Shown here piece by piece: positions 51,649 through 59,039 of a DNA stretch of 64,000 nt. This stretch comes from Bradyrhizobium archetypum (GTDB lineage Bacteria; Pseudomonadota; Alphaproteobacteria; Rhizobiales; Xanthobacteraceae). The stretch covers positions 434,001 to 498,000 of the forward strand of contig NZ_JAAVLW010000005.1 in assembly GCF_013114835.1 (NCBI RefSeq). The letters are read 5' to 3'. The notes under the pieces are model-generated. The model was not told the origin of the DNA, did no database searches, and saw only the letters and a list, made by a program, of their open reading frames with translations. Numbering within the stretch: position 1 is the stretch's first letter; every line of letters starts with the position of its first letter. The position numbers and the translations under genes are program-made.

Positions 51649-52749
51649 CTAGCGTGAGATTGGAGGCGTAGGCGGGTCGACGGGCGCTGCGGGCGGTGGT
51701 GGAGGCGCTGCAGCCGTCACCGGCGGCGTCGCGGGCTCAGGTGCGGACGACGCGGCTGGCGGCTCGGGCGCGGTCGTTGCGGAAACTGGCGGAGCCGGCG
51801 GCACCGGATCGGGTCGGAGCGGCGTTGGCTCGCCGCTGCCGGCACTTTCCTTCGGCGCATCGACCTTGGTCGCCTCGGAGCCGCCCTCGCGCGACGAGTC
51901 GCGCGGGCGCTTGGCGGCCTCGGCAGCCGGCTTGTCGCCCCCATCCTTGAGTCCATCAGTCCTGACAGGATCGGTCGAGACCGTCTCAGTGCTGCTAGGC
52001 TCAGGCTTGGATGGCTCAGACTTGGCAGGCTCAGACTTGGCAGGCTCAGACTTGGCAGGCTCAGATTTGGCAGGCTCGGACTTGGCAGCGTCCCGCGACG
52101 CATCTTCCTTCGTGGCGTCTTGCTTCGCGGCGTCGCCACGGACTGCCTGCTCGGGCTTCGGCGGCTCCTCCATGGCGGGCCTGCCACGTCTGCCCTGCTT
52201 CTGCCTGGCGCCGGATTTGCTGTCGGTAGCGGCCTGCGCCGGGGTCTGCCCATCATCGGCGGGCTTGGTTTCGGGCGCCATATGCCGCCGTGAGAACCGC
52301 TTGGCATCCCGGCCCGGACGCGTGCCTTCGCCTTGCGGCTGGGTTCCGTCGGCCTCCGGCCTGGAGGCCTCCCGAGCAGGTGCAGCCGGCGGCTGCCGGC
52401 GGCCTAGCCGATCGGGCTGGTCCGCCCTGCCGTCCTGCTTGGCGTCCTTCTGCTTTGCGTCCTTAGCCTGATACCGAGGGTCGGCAGCCCCGTTGGATAT
52501 CAGATAGGAAGAGAGCAGCGAGGCCATCTCGGTGCCGGTCGTATAGTGCTGGCGCAGGAAGCCCGGCAATGACGAAGCTGGCGTGGTCTTCAACAGGCCC
52601 CGCGGGCTCCTGTGGCAGGCGCTGCAGGTGCTTGAGAATATCTGGGACGGGCTCTTTCCCGCGTCGAGGTTTTCGGCCACCCCCACCCCTGCTGTGAGGC
52701 AGCCAATCAGAAGCGTCACCGTCGCTAAACTGAGCGCTCGGCTCAACAT
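51649..52749 (-). CDS. secreted protein with one CXXCH motif and long low-complexity tail, 366 aa
   Basis: The signal peptide is in MLSRALSLATVTLLIGCLTA and the mature protein begins near ENLDAGKSP. A single heme-c motif (C42-S-A-C45-H46) sits in a short cytochrome-like region with a leucine-rich helix (TGTEMASLLSSYLISNG). From about residue 95 onwards the protein is Lys/Glu/Pro/Ala-rich, including exact AKSEP repeats (encoded by the 15-bp DNA repeats at 52013) and a proline-rich end. It resembles Bradyrhizobium hypotheticals described as quinol oxidase-like or cytochrome-like. A redox role is possible but no methionine ligand is obvious. Confidence 0.75.
   Translation of the reverse strand: MLSRALSLATVTLLIGCLTAGVGVAENLDAGKSPSQIFSSTCSACHRSPRGLLKTTPASSLPGFLRQHYTTGTEMASLLSSYLISNGAADPRYQAKDAKQKDAKQDGRADQPDRLGRRQPPAAPAREASRPEADGTQPQGEGTRPGRDAKRFSRRHMAPETKPADDGQTPAQAATDSKSGARQKQGRRGRPAMEEPPKPEQAVRGDAAKQDATKEDASRDAAKSEPAKSEPAKSEPAKSEPAKSEPSKPEPSSTETVSTDPVRTDGLKDGGDKPAAEAAKRPRDSSREGGSEATKVDAPKESAGSGEPTPLRPDPVPPAPPVSATTAPEPPAASSAPEPATPPVTAAAPPPPPAAPVDPPTPPISR
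52013..52087. repeat. five 15-bp tandem repeats inside the cytochrome-like gene
   Basis: Unit GGCTCAGACTTGGCA is repeated five times (units 4 and 5 with one change each), with a degenerate sixth unit at 51998. In frame on the reverse strand each encodes AKSEP. The copy number is likely variable. Confidence 0.9.
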
Positions 52750-53007
52750 TCCCAGCTTCTCCAGACGTGGAACTGCTGCCTGCGACGCACAACGTGGCCC
52801 GGCGGCGGGTCACCTTTTAGCTGATTATCACGCGAATGGAAGCGCACTTATTGCTCGTCTTCGTGATCGTCGCATCCGGGATATCCGCTTTGACTCCAAC
52901 GCCCTAGCGCTACGGCATTATCGTACTTATTATACAATAGATCCATTCCTGGAACCGAGCCTTCCGGGGGTGTGTCGGTGTAACGGTCGCGCTCCATTGG
53001 TGCTTCG

Positions 53008-54258
53008 ATGGATCGGTTGTTGCGTTATTTCCTTAGCCAGTTCATTCGCCGCGGCGCGATGACGTTCACGACCGCGAGTGGGACGAGATTTACCTGCGGA
53101 GACGGAACCGGCCTTCCGGTGTCGGTGCGGTTCCTGACCGAACGGACCCAGCGACGTATTCTCCTCAATCCAGAGCTTGCGCTTGGCGAAGCCTATATGG
53201 ACGGCACATTCGTCGTCGAGAACGGCACGATCGCGGACGCGCTCGAGATCCTGCTCGGCCAGCCCGAAATGCTGCCGCGCTGGGCCAAGTTGCAATGGTG
53301 GCTGCGCTATTTCGGCCGGCACGCCAGGCAATTCAATTGGCGCGGCCGTGCGAAAACCAACGTCGCCCATCACTACGATCTCGACGGGCGGCTCTATTCC
53401 CTCTTCCTCGACGCCGACAAGCAATATAGCTGCGCCTATTTCGAAACGCCGGATACGACACTCGACGACGCCCAACTCGCCAAGAAGCGTCATCTGGCCG
53501 CCAAGCTCTTGATCGGCCGCGGCAACCGCGTGCTCGACATCGGCTCGGGCTGGGGCGGCCTAGGCCTCTATCTGGCCGAAATGACCGGCGCCGATGTCAC
53601 CGGCATCACGCTGTCGACGGAGCAATTACAGGTCTCGAACGCGCGCGCTGCCGAAAAGAATCTGATGGGATCGGCAAGGTTTCTGCTGAGCGATTACCGC
53701 GATGTTGCTGGCCCGTTCGACCGGATCGTCTCGGTCGGCATGTTCGAACATGTCGGTATCGACTTCTATGAAACGTTTTTCCGGCGCTGCGTCGAGCTTC
53801 TCAGCGACGACGGTGTCATGGTGCTGCACTCGATCGGCCGCTCCACCGGGCCCGACGTGACAAGCCCATGGATCACGAAATATATTTTCCCGGGCGGCTA
53901 TATTCCCGCCCTGTCCGAGGTCATTCCCGCAATCGAGAAGGCGGGCCTTCTGGTCTGCGACATCGAAATCCTGCGGCTGCATTATGCGGAAACGCTGAAG
54001 GCCTGGCGTGAGCGTTTCATGGCGCGGCGCGAAGAGGCGGTGCGCCTTTACGACGAGCGTTTTGCCCGCATGTGGGAGTTCTATCTGGCGGCATCGGAAA
54101 TGTCGTTCCGGAAGCAAAACCTGATGATTTTCCAGATCCAGCTCACCAAGCGCCAGGGAATCGTGCCGATGACGCGCGACTACATCACACGGGAAGAAGC
54201 GAGGCTGCGCGGGATAGAGCTCGGCAAGCAGCCGCGGCTGCAATTGGCCGGCGAATAG
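53008..54258 (+). CDS. cyclopropane-fatty-acyl-phospholipid synthase family methyltransferase
   Basis: This 416-aa SAM-dependent enzyme matches Cfa: the SAM-binding LDIGSGWGGLGLYLAEMTGA, the SVGMFEHVG segment and C-terminal WEFYLAASEMSFRKQNLMIF. An N-terminal domain (NPELALGEAYMDGTFVVENG) is also typical. It transfers a methylene group to a phospholipid acyl double bond or performs related lipid methylation. The ATG at 53008 is preceded by GGTGCTTC, a weak ribosome site. A 258-bp gap separates it from the divergent cytochrome-like gene. Confidence 0.95.
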   Translation: MDRLLRYFLSQFIRRGAMTFTTASGTRFTCGDGTGLPVSVRFLTERTQRRILLNPELALGEAYMDGTFVVENGTIADALEILLGQPEMLPRWAKLQWWLRYFGRHARQFNWRGRAKTNVAHHYDLDGRLYSLFLDADKQYSCAYFETPDTTLDDAQLAKKRHLAAKLLIGRGNRVLDIGSGWGGLGLYLAEMTGADVTGITLSTEQLQVSNARAAEKNLMGSARFLLSDYRDVAGPFDRIVSVGMFEHVGIDFYETFFRRCVELLSDDGVMVLHSIGRSTGPDVTSPWITKYIFPGGYIPALSEVIPAIEKAGLLVCDIEILRLHYAETLKAWRERFMARREEAVRLYDERFARMWEFYLAASEMSFRKQNLMIFQIQLTKRQGIVPMTRDYITREEARLRGIELGKQPRLQLAGE

Positions 54259-54271
54259 GCAGCCGATAGCG

Positions 54272-54478
54272 TCAATTTCTCAGGCTGTAGGCCGAGGCGT
54301 AAGGTATCGGGGCCAGCGCCGGACGAGCAAGCTGGGCGCGAAACGCGTCAAGCACCTGACTATCGCAGGGCTCGTCACGCCGTTCCGGACGCGAAATCCC
54401 TTCCATGGCATCGATCAGCATCGACAGCCACAAGCGCTGGTCGCTTGCCGATCGCCATGCCTGGATTTGCTGACCCAT
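54272..54478 (-). CDS. hypothetical protein, 68 aa
   Basis: The product begins MGQQIQAWRSASDQRLWLSM and continues LIDAMEGISRPERRDEPCDS, QVLDAFRAQLARPAL. It is a soluble helical protein of unknown function. The ATG at 54478 has a GGGACAGGCG region upstream. A GGAAC-N16-AGTT site (54510-54534) lies 31 nt before the start, so it may be part of the general stress regulon. It converges on the Cfa-type gene. Confidence 0.6.
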   Translation of the reverse strand: MGQQIQAWRSASDQRLWLSMLIDAMEGISRPERRDEPCDSQVLDAFRAQLARPALAPIPYASAYSLRN

Positions 54479-54509
54479 CGCCTGTCCCTTTTGGTCCGGT
54501 GCAACTGGC

Positions 54510-54534
54510 AACTCGAAAATCGCCGACCCGTTCC
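54510..54534 (-). promoter_or_regulatory. EcfG-like promoter for the 68-aa gene
   Basis: On the reverse strand GGAAC (54534-54530), a 16-nt spacer and AGTT (54513-54510). One -10 base differs from the consensus. Confidence 0.45.
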
Positions 54535-54558
54535 CGATTTCTTAACCAATCGATTCTG

Positions 54559-54597
54559 CTGTGAAGAAAATCACACCTGCTGTGATCTACTTCACAG
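54559..54597. promoter_or_regulatory. 39-bp nested perfect dyad upstream of the small membrane gene
   Basis: Outer arms CTGTGAAG and CTTCACAG enclose inner arms ATCACA and TGTGAT around CCTGC; all share one centre at 54578. The only unpaired parts are the AAA/CTA triplets and the central five bases. It looks like a double operator for a dimeric regulator, or a leader stem. It lies 33 bp before the MSRQTYPAPF start. Confidence 0.7.
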
Positions 54598-54629
54598 ATA
54601 GCCTTGCCGGCCCGTCGTACATCCCCGGC

Positions 54630-54746
54630 ATGAGCCGGCAGACCTACCCAGCACCGTTCGATTCCGACATCAGGATCGACTACGCCTTGATCGCAATCGG
54701 CGTGGCCGCCGCCCTGTTTGCGTTCATCTACCTGATCCTGGTTTGA
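54630..54746 (+). CDS. 38-aa single-pass membrane protein
   Basis: The short product MSRQTYPAPFDSDIRIDYAL ends in one transmembrane helix (IAIGVAAALFAFIYLILV). I prefer the ATG at 54630 because the in-frame upstream start at 54561 would run through the 39-bp dyad, which looks regulatory. A terminator hairpin follows at 54825. No function known. Confidence 0.5.
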   Translation: MSRQTYPAPFDSDIRIDYALIAIGVAAALFAFIYLILV

Positions 54747-54824
54747 TCAACGCTTAAGACCACGGCTCAAAAGCAACCGTCGCGTTGGGATGTGTCTGTC
54801 CAAGTCGCGGCAGGGTTCAGGTTC

Positions 54825-54850
54825 TCCTAAGATTTTGCTTAGGATTTTTC
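54825..54850 (+). terminator. Rho-independent terminator
   Basis: TCCTAAG/CTTAGGA (54825-54831 with 54838-54844) around ATTTTG, followed by TTTTTC. It would end the small membrane-protein transcript. Confidence 0.7.
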
Positions 54851-54933
54851 TCAGCATTTCGCGGAAAAGCGCGCCGCAGCGCCCCGGTTTCGGCCGCAAC
54901 CCCGTCAAGCAAGACATCCGCTAACCGGAATTC

Positions 54934-54956
54934 ATTCACACCTCACATGTGTGAAT
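54934..54956. promoter_or_regulatory. dyad upstream of dnaB
   Basis: ATTCACAC and GTGTGAAT are perfect 8-bp arms around seven nt. The words TCACA/TGTGA are shared with the dyad at 54559, hinting at a common regulator. It is 126 bp before the dnaB start. Confidence 0.5.
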
Positions 54957-55082
54957 CGTGCATAAGAAACCTTCGCACTTTCACGGGACCCGCGAGTGGC
55001 GCTTTATCGCCCCCCGCTTCCGGGAGATCGCGACCTTCCCGGAATCCCGACAACGCCAAAAATCTAAAGCATAATCCGACCT

Positions 55083-56579
55083 ATGGCTGATTCGAACGTC
55101 CTCAAGCTCGCTCCCGACGCGGGAACTCCGGTCTACCGCAGCGCGCCGCACAATATCGAGGCGGAACAGAGCCTGCTGGGCGCCATTCTGGTCAACAACG
55201 ACGCGTTCTACCGGGTTTCGGACTTCCTGGAGCCGAAGCACTTCTTCGAAGCCATCCATCAGCAGATTTATGAGATCGCGGGCAGCCTGATTCGGATGGG
55301 TAAGGTGGCAACACCCGTCACGCTCAAGACATTCCTGCCCGCTGACACCGACATTCTCGGATTGACACCAGGCCAGTACCTCGCGCGCCTCGCCGCGGAA
55401 GCCACTACCATCATTAACGCCCAGGACTACGGCCGTACCATCTACGACCTGAGCCTGCGCCGTGACCTGATCAAAATCGGCGAGGACATCGTCAACGTCG
55501 CGTTCGACGCACCGGTCGATTTTGCCCCGCGCGCGCAGATTGAGGATGCCGAGCGCCAACTCTACGCGCTTGCCGAGACTGGCCGCTATGACGGCGGCTT
55601 CCAGCGCTTCTCGCAGGCGCTCACTGTGGCCGTCGACATGGCCGCCAAGGCGTTCCAGCGCGACGGTAAGCTGTCGGGTATCTCGACCGGCCTGCGCGAT
55701 CTCGACGGCAAGATGGGCGGGCTGCAGCCTTCCGACCTCATCATCGTCGCCGGCCGGCCCGGCATGGGCAAGACGTCGCTGGCCACCAACATCGCCTACA
55801 ACATCGCCAAAGCCTATGTACCGGAGGTGCAGCCGGACGGCACCATCAAGGCAGCCCATGGCGGCGCGGTCGGCTTCTTCTCCTGCGAAATGTCCGGCGA
55901 GCAGCTTGCCACCCGTATTCTGGCGGAACGCACCGGCATCCCCTCCAGCCTGATCCGCCGCGGCGGCATCACCGACGCAGATTTCGACAAGATCCGCGAC
56001 TGCTCGATCGAGCTGGATTCGTTACCGTTTTACGTCGATGAAACGGGCGGTCTATCGATCTCGCAGCTCACCGCGCGCGCCCGCCGGCTCAAGCGGCAGA
56101 AGGGCCTCGATCTGATCGTGATCGACTACATCCAACTGCTGCAGGGCTCGGGCAAGCGTGGCAATGACAACCGCGTGCAGGAAATCACCGAGATCACCAC
56201 CAGCCTGAAGGCGCTGGCGAAAGAATTGAACGTCCCGGTGATCGCGCTGTCGCAGCTCTCGCGTCAGGTCGAAAACCGCGACGACAAGCGTCCGCAGCTC
56301 TCCGACCTTCGTGAGTCCGGCTCGATCGAGCAGGACGCCGACGTTGTGCTGTTCGTCTATCGCGAGGAATATTACCTTGCGATGAAGCAGCCGCGCGAAG
56401 GAACGCAAGAACACGCCGCATGGCAGCTGGAAATGGACCGCGCGCTCGGCAAAGCCGAGGTGATCATCGGCAAGCAGCGCCACGGCCCGACCGGCACCGT
56501 CGAACTGCATTTCGACGCCAGCGTCACCCGATTCGGCGATCTCGTGCACGACGGCCAGGTTCCCGACCGCCACTACTGA
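55083..56579 (+). CDS. dnaB: replicative DNA helicase
   Basis: This 498-aa hexameric helicase unwinds the replication fork. The N-terminal domain begins at YRSAPHNIEAEQSLLGAILV. The RecA-like domain has Walker A GRPGMGKTSLATNIA, Walker B LIVIDYIQLLQG and the DnaB motif ELNVPVIALSQLSRQVENR. Length and order are normal. alr follows after 48 bp. Confidence 0.98.
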   Translation: MADSNVLKLAPDAGTPVYRSAPHNIEAEQSLLGAILVNNDAFYRVSDFLEPKHFFEAIHQQIYEIAGSLIRMGKVATPVTLKTFLPADTDILGLTPGQYLARLAAEATTIINAQDYGRTIYDLSLRRDLIKIGEDIVNVAFDAPVDFAPRAQIEDAERQLYALAETGRYDGGFQRFSQALTVAVDMAAKAFQRDGKLSGISTGLRDLDGKMGGLQPSDLIIVAGRPGMGKTSLATNIAYNIAKAYVPEVQPDGTIKAAHGGAVGFFSCEMSGEQLATRILAERTGIPSSLIRRGGITDADFDKIRDCSIELDSLPFYVDETGGLSISQLTARARRLKRQKGLDLIVIDYIQLLQGSGKRGNDNRVQEITEITTSLKALAKELNVPVIALSQLSRQVENRDDKRPQLSDLRESGSIEQDADVVLFVYREEYYLAMKQPREGTQEHAAWQLEMDRALGKAEVIIGKQRHGPTGTVELHFDASVTRFGDLVHDGQVPDRHY

Positions 56580-56627
56580 TGTGGTGATGCAGTTGAACGG
56601 TTCCGTCGTCGCGCGTACAACGGTGGG

Positions 56628-57851
56628 ATGAACATCGCAACCGACCTCAAATCGCAGCTTTCGCCCGAAGCGACCCTGTTGGCGGCCCATCCGACCGCCA
56701 CCGGCATCCTCACCGTCGATCTCGATGCCATCGTCGCCAACTGGCGCAAGCTCGAGAAGACGGCGGTGCCGGCCGAATGCGCAGGCGTCGTCAAGGCGGA
56801 TGCTTATGGCTGCGGCGCCGAACAGGTCGCACGCGCCCTCTCTGCCGCCGGCTGCAAGACATTTTTTGTCGCCACCCTCGATGAGGCACGAATCGTCCGC
56901 GCCGCAGTGCCGGCCGCAGCGTCGATCTATGTGCTCGACGGGTTTTTCCAGAATACTGGTGCCGCCTACGCCGAGATCGATTGCAAGCCTGTCATCGGCG
57001 ACCTCAACGAACTCGCCGAATGGGATGTGTTCTGCCGCCGCTCGGGCTGGTCGGGCGGCGCAGCCATTCACATCGATACCGGGATGAACCGGCTCGGGCT
57101 CACCGTCACCGAAGCGCAAGGCATCATCCCGCGCATCAACGCCGGCGACCACGGCATTACGCTCGTGATGAGCCACCTCGCCTCCGCGGAGCTGCTCCAC
57201 AATCCCGCCAATGCCAGGCAGCTCGCGGCCTTCCGTGAGATCGCTAGCCTGTTTTCCGGCGTGCCGGCCTCGCTGGCGAATTCGTCCGGCGTTTTCCTGG
57301 GCGCCCAGTTCCAGTTCGACCTGGTGCGGCCGGGCTGCGCCATCTACGGCATCAATCCGACGCCAGAGGCCGATAACCCGATGCAGCCAGTCGTCGAGCT
57401 GAAGGCGCGCATCGTGCAGATCCGCAACGTCGAGCGCGGCGATACGGTCGGCTATGGCGGCACCTGGACGGCGCGGCGTCCAACCAGAATAGCAATCGTT
57501 TCGGCGGGCTATGCCGACGGCTATTTCCGCGCTGCCAGCGCCAATGACGGCACCCGCGGCGCCGAAGTGGTGGTTGCCAGCAAGCGCTGCCCAGTTGCCG
57601 GCCGAATTTCGATGGACCTGATGGCGATCGATGTCACCGACGTCGACAAGAACGCCGTACGGCGCGGTCATATGGTGACGCTGATCGGCGAAGGCATCAC
57701 GGTCGACGAACTCGCCCACCATTACGGCACCATCGGCTACGAAGTGCTGACCAGCCTCGGCAAGCGTTATGCGCGGGTCTACAAGGGCGGCATTGCCAAA
57801 GCGGAGCCCCCTGCTCCGCTTCAAGCGGAGCCGGCTGCCGCTTCCAGCTAG
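56628..57851 (+). CDS. alr: alanine racemase
   Basis: This 407-aa PLP enzyme makes D-alanine for peptidoglycan. The PLP lysine is in GVVKADAYGCGAEQVARAL, and the second catalytic tyrosine is probably in IVSAGYADGYFRAA. C-terminal beta domain MDLMAIDVTDVD is normal. It lies in the dnaB-alr order typical of Bradyrhizobium, where radA would follow; here the next genes differ. Confidence 0.97.
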   Translation: MNIATDLKSQLSPEATLLAAHPTATGILTVDLDAIVANWRKLEKTAVPAECAGVVKADAYGCGAEQVARALSAAGCKTFFVATLDEARIVRAAVPAAASIYVLDGFFQNTGAAYAEIDCKPVIGDLNELAEWDVFCRRSGWSGGAAIHIDTGMNRLGLTVTEAQGIIPRINAGDHGITLVMSHLASAELLHNPANARQLAAFREIASLFSGVPASLANSSGVFLGAQFQFDLVRPGCAIYGINPTPEADNPMQPVVELKARIVQIRNVERGDTVGYGGTWTARRPTRIAIVSAGYADGYFRAASANDGTRGAEVVVASKRCPVAGRISMDLMAIDVTDVDKNAVRRGHMVTLIGEGITVDELAHHYGTIGYEVLTSLGKRYARVYKGGIAKAEPPAPLQAEPAAASS

Positions 57852-57983
57852 TTTGTTCGGCAGACGGCACCCGGCTGCCGAACGACCTCCCTTCCCAAGG
57901 TCCGGCTTGCGCGCCGTGAGTTGTCAAGAACGCGACAATCAAAAGCAACAATCGCGAAACCCGACGCTGGCGTGTTGCCTGTC

Positions 57984-58205
57984 TTACTGTTTCTTCCGAC
58001 TAGCCAATACTTGCTTGCAGGTGTCGCTGAGTTGCTGATGCTGCTTGTTCAGACATGCCACGACACGGCCGCCGCCGGGCAGCGTACCGGCGCAATATTT
58101 GTCATAGTCGGCCTTGCAGGCGCCGCGCTGCTCGGCGGCTTGAGCAACTGCGGATCCGGAGCATCCGATGGCGAGCACGAGAATGGCGAAGCGTAGTTTC
58201 GACAT
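57984..58205 (-). CDS. small secreted cysteine-rich repeat protein, 73 aa
   Basis: The signal peptide MSKLRFAILVLAIGCSGSAV ends near AQAAEQ. The mature part (RGACKADYDKYCAGTLPGGG, RVVACLNKQHQQLSDTCKQV) has four cysteines in the spacing of the cysteine-rich GLG1-like repeat (C--D---C-----G---V--CL------LS--C). It is periplasmic. GGAGATTCC precedes the ATG. Function unknown in bacteria. Confidence 0.85.
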   Translation of the reverse strand: MSKLRFAILVLAIGCSGSAVAQAAEQRGACKADYDKYCAGTLPGGGRVVACLNKQHQQLSDTCKQVLASRKKQ

Positions 58206-58251
58206 GGAATCTCCAAATGTCAGGAAGCACAGTGATGCCAGCTAGCTCTAC

Positions 58252-59022
58252 ATGAAGATCGCGACCTTCAACATTAACAATGTCAACCGCCGCCTGCCGA
58301 ACCTGTTGCGCTGGCTGCGCGCGGCGAAACCCGACGTCGTTGCCTTGCAGGAATTGAAATGCACCGACGCCGAATTTCCGGCCTCCGCGATCGAGAAAGC
58401 CGGTTACGGCGCGGTGTGGCGCGGGCAGAGGACCTGGAACGGCGTTGCCATTCTGGCGCGGAAGACCGAACCAGTATTGACCCGGACCGCCCTGCCCGGC
58501 AACCCCGATGATTTGGAGGCACGCTATATCGAGGCCGCCATCAACGGCATCCTCGTGACCAGCATCTACCTGCCGAACGGCAACCCGCAGCCGGGGCCGA
58601 AATTCGATTACAAGCTCGACTGGTTCAGACGACTGCGGTTGCACGCCGGCAAGCTGCTCAAGCAGGACGTCCCCGTGGTGCTGGCCGGCGACTACAATGT
58701 CGCGCCGACCGAGATCGATATCTATCCGACGAAATCCTGGGACAACGACGCCTTGATCCAGCCAAAGAGCCGCGCCGCGTTCAGAGCGCTGGTGGACCAG
58801 GGCTGGACCGACACGATCCGAACCTTGCACCCGGAAAAGCCGATGTTCACGTTCTGGGACTACAAGCGCAACCGCTGGGCTCGCGACGCCGGATTGCGGC
58901 TCGACCACCTGTTGTTGAGCCCGGCAATTGCTCCGCGCCTGACCATGGCCGGGGTCGATCGCAAGGTACGCGGCGAGGAAGGCGCCAGCGATCATGCGCC
59001 GGCGTGGATCGTGTTGCGCTAG
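58252..59022 (+). CDS. xth: exodeoxyribonuclease III
   Basis: This 256-aa enzyme of the EEP family acts as AP endonuclease and 3'-5' exonuclease in base excision repair. Motifs are intact: KIATFNINNVNRRL, ALQELKC, VVLAGDYNVAPTEIDIY, FTFWDYKRNRWARDAGLRLD and SDHAPAWIVL. It starts 46 bp from the divergent small secreted gene. Paralogues of this type are common in rhizobia. Confidence 0.96.
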   Translation: MKIATFNINNVNRRLPNLLRWLRAAKPDVVALQELKCTDAEFPASAIEKAGYGAVWRGQRTWNGVAILARKTEPVLTRTALPGNPDDLEARYIEAAINGILVTSIYLPNGNPQPGPKFDYKLDWFRRLRLHAGKLLKQDVPVVLAGDYNVAPTEIDIYPTKSWDNDALIQPKSRAAFRALVDQGWTDTIRTLHPEKPMFTFWDYKRNRWARDAGLRLDHLLLSPAIAPRLTMAGVDRKVRGEEGASDHAPAWIVLR

Positions 59023-59039
59023 CGCGTCGCAGGTTTGAC

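Larger units (their letters stand above)
54747..55082. other. 336-bp region upstream of dnaB
   Basis: It contains a terminator hairpin (54825-54850) for the small membrane gene and a 23-bp dyad (54934-54956) that may control dnaB. No protein gene is supported here. Confidence 0.6.

Noticed and set aside
52013..52087. CRISPR-like array
   Set aside because: The 15-bp units are contiguous, with no spacers, and encode in-frame AKSEP repeats.
56052..57824. 590-aa reverse open frame
   Set aside because: Antisense to dnaB and alr, with no recognisable domain.
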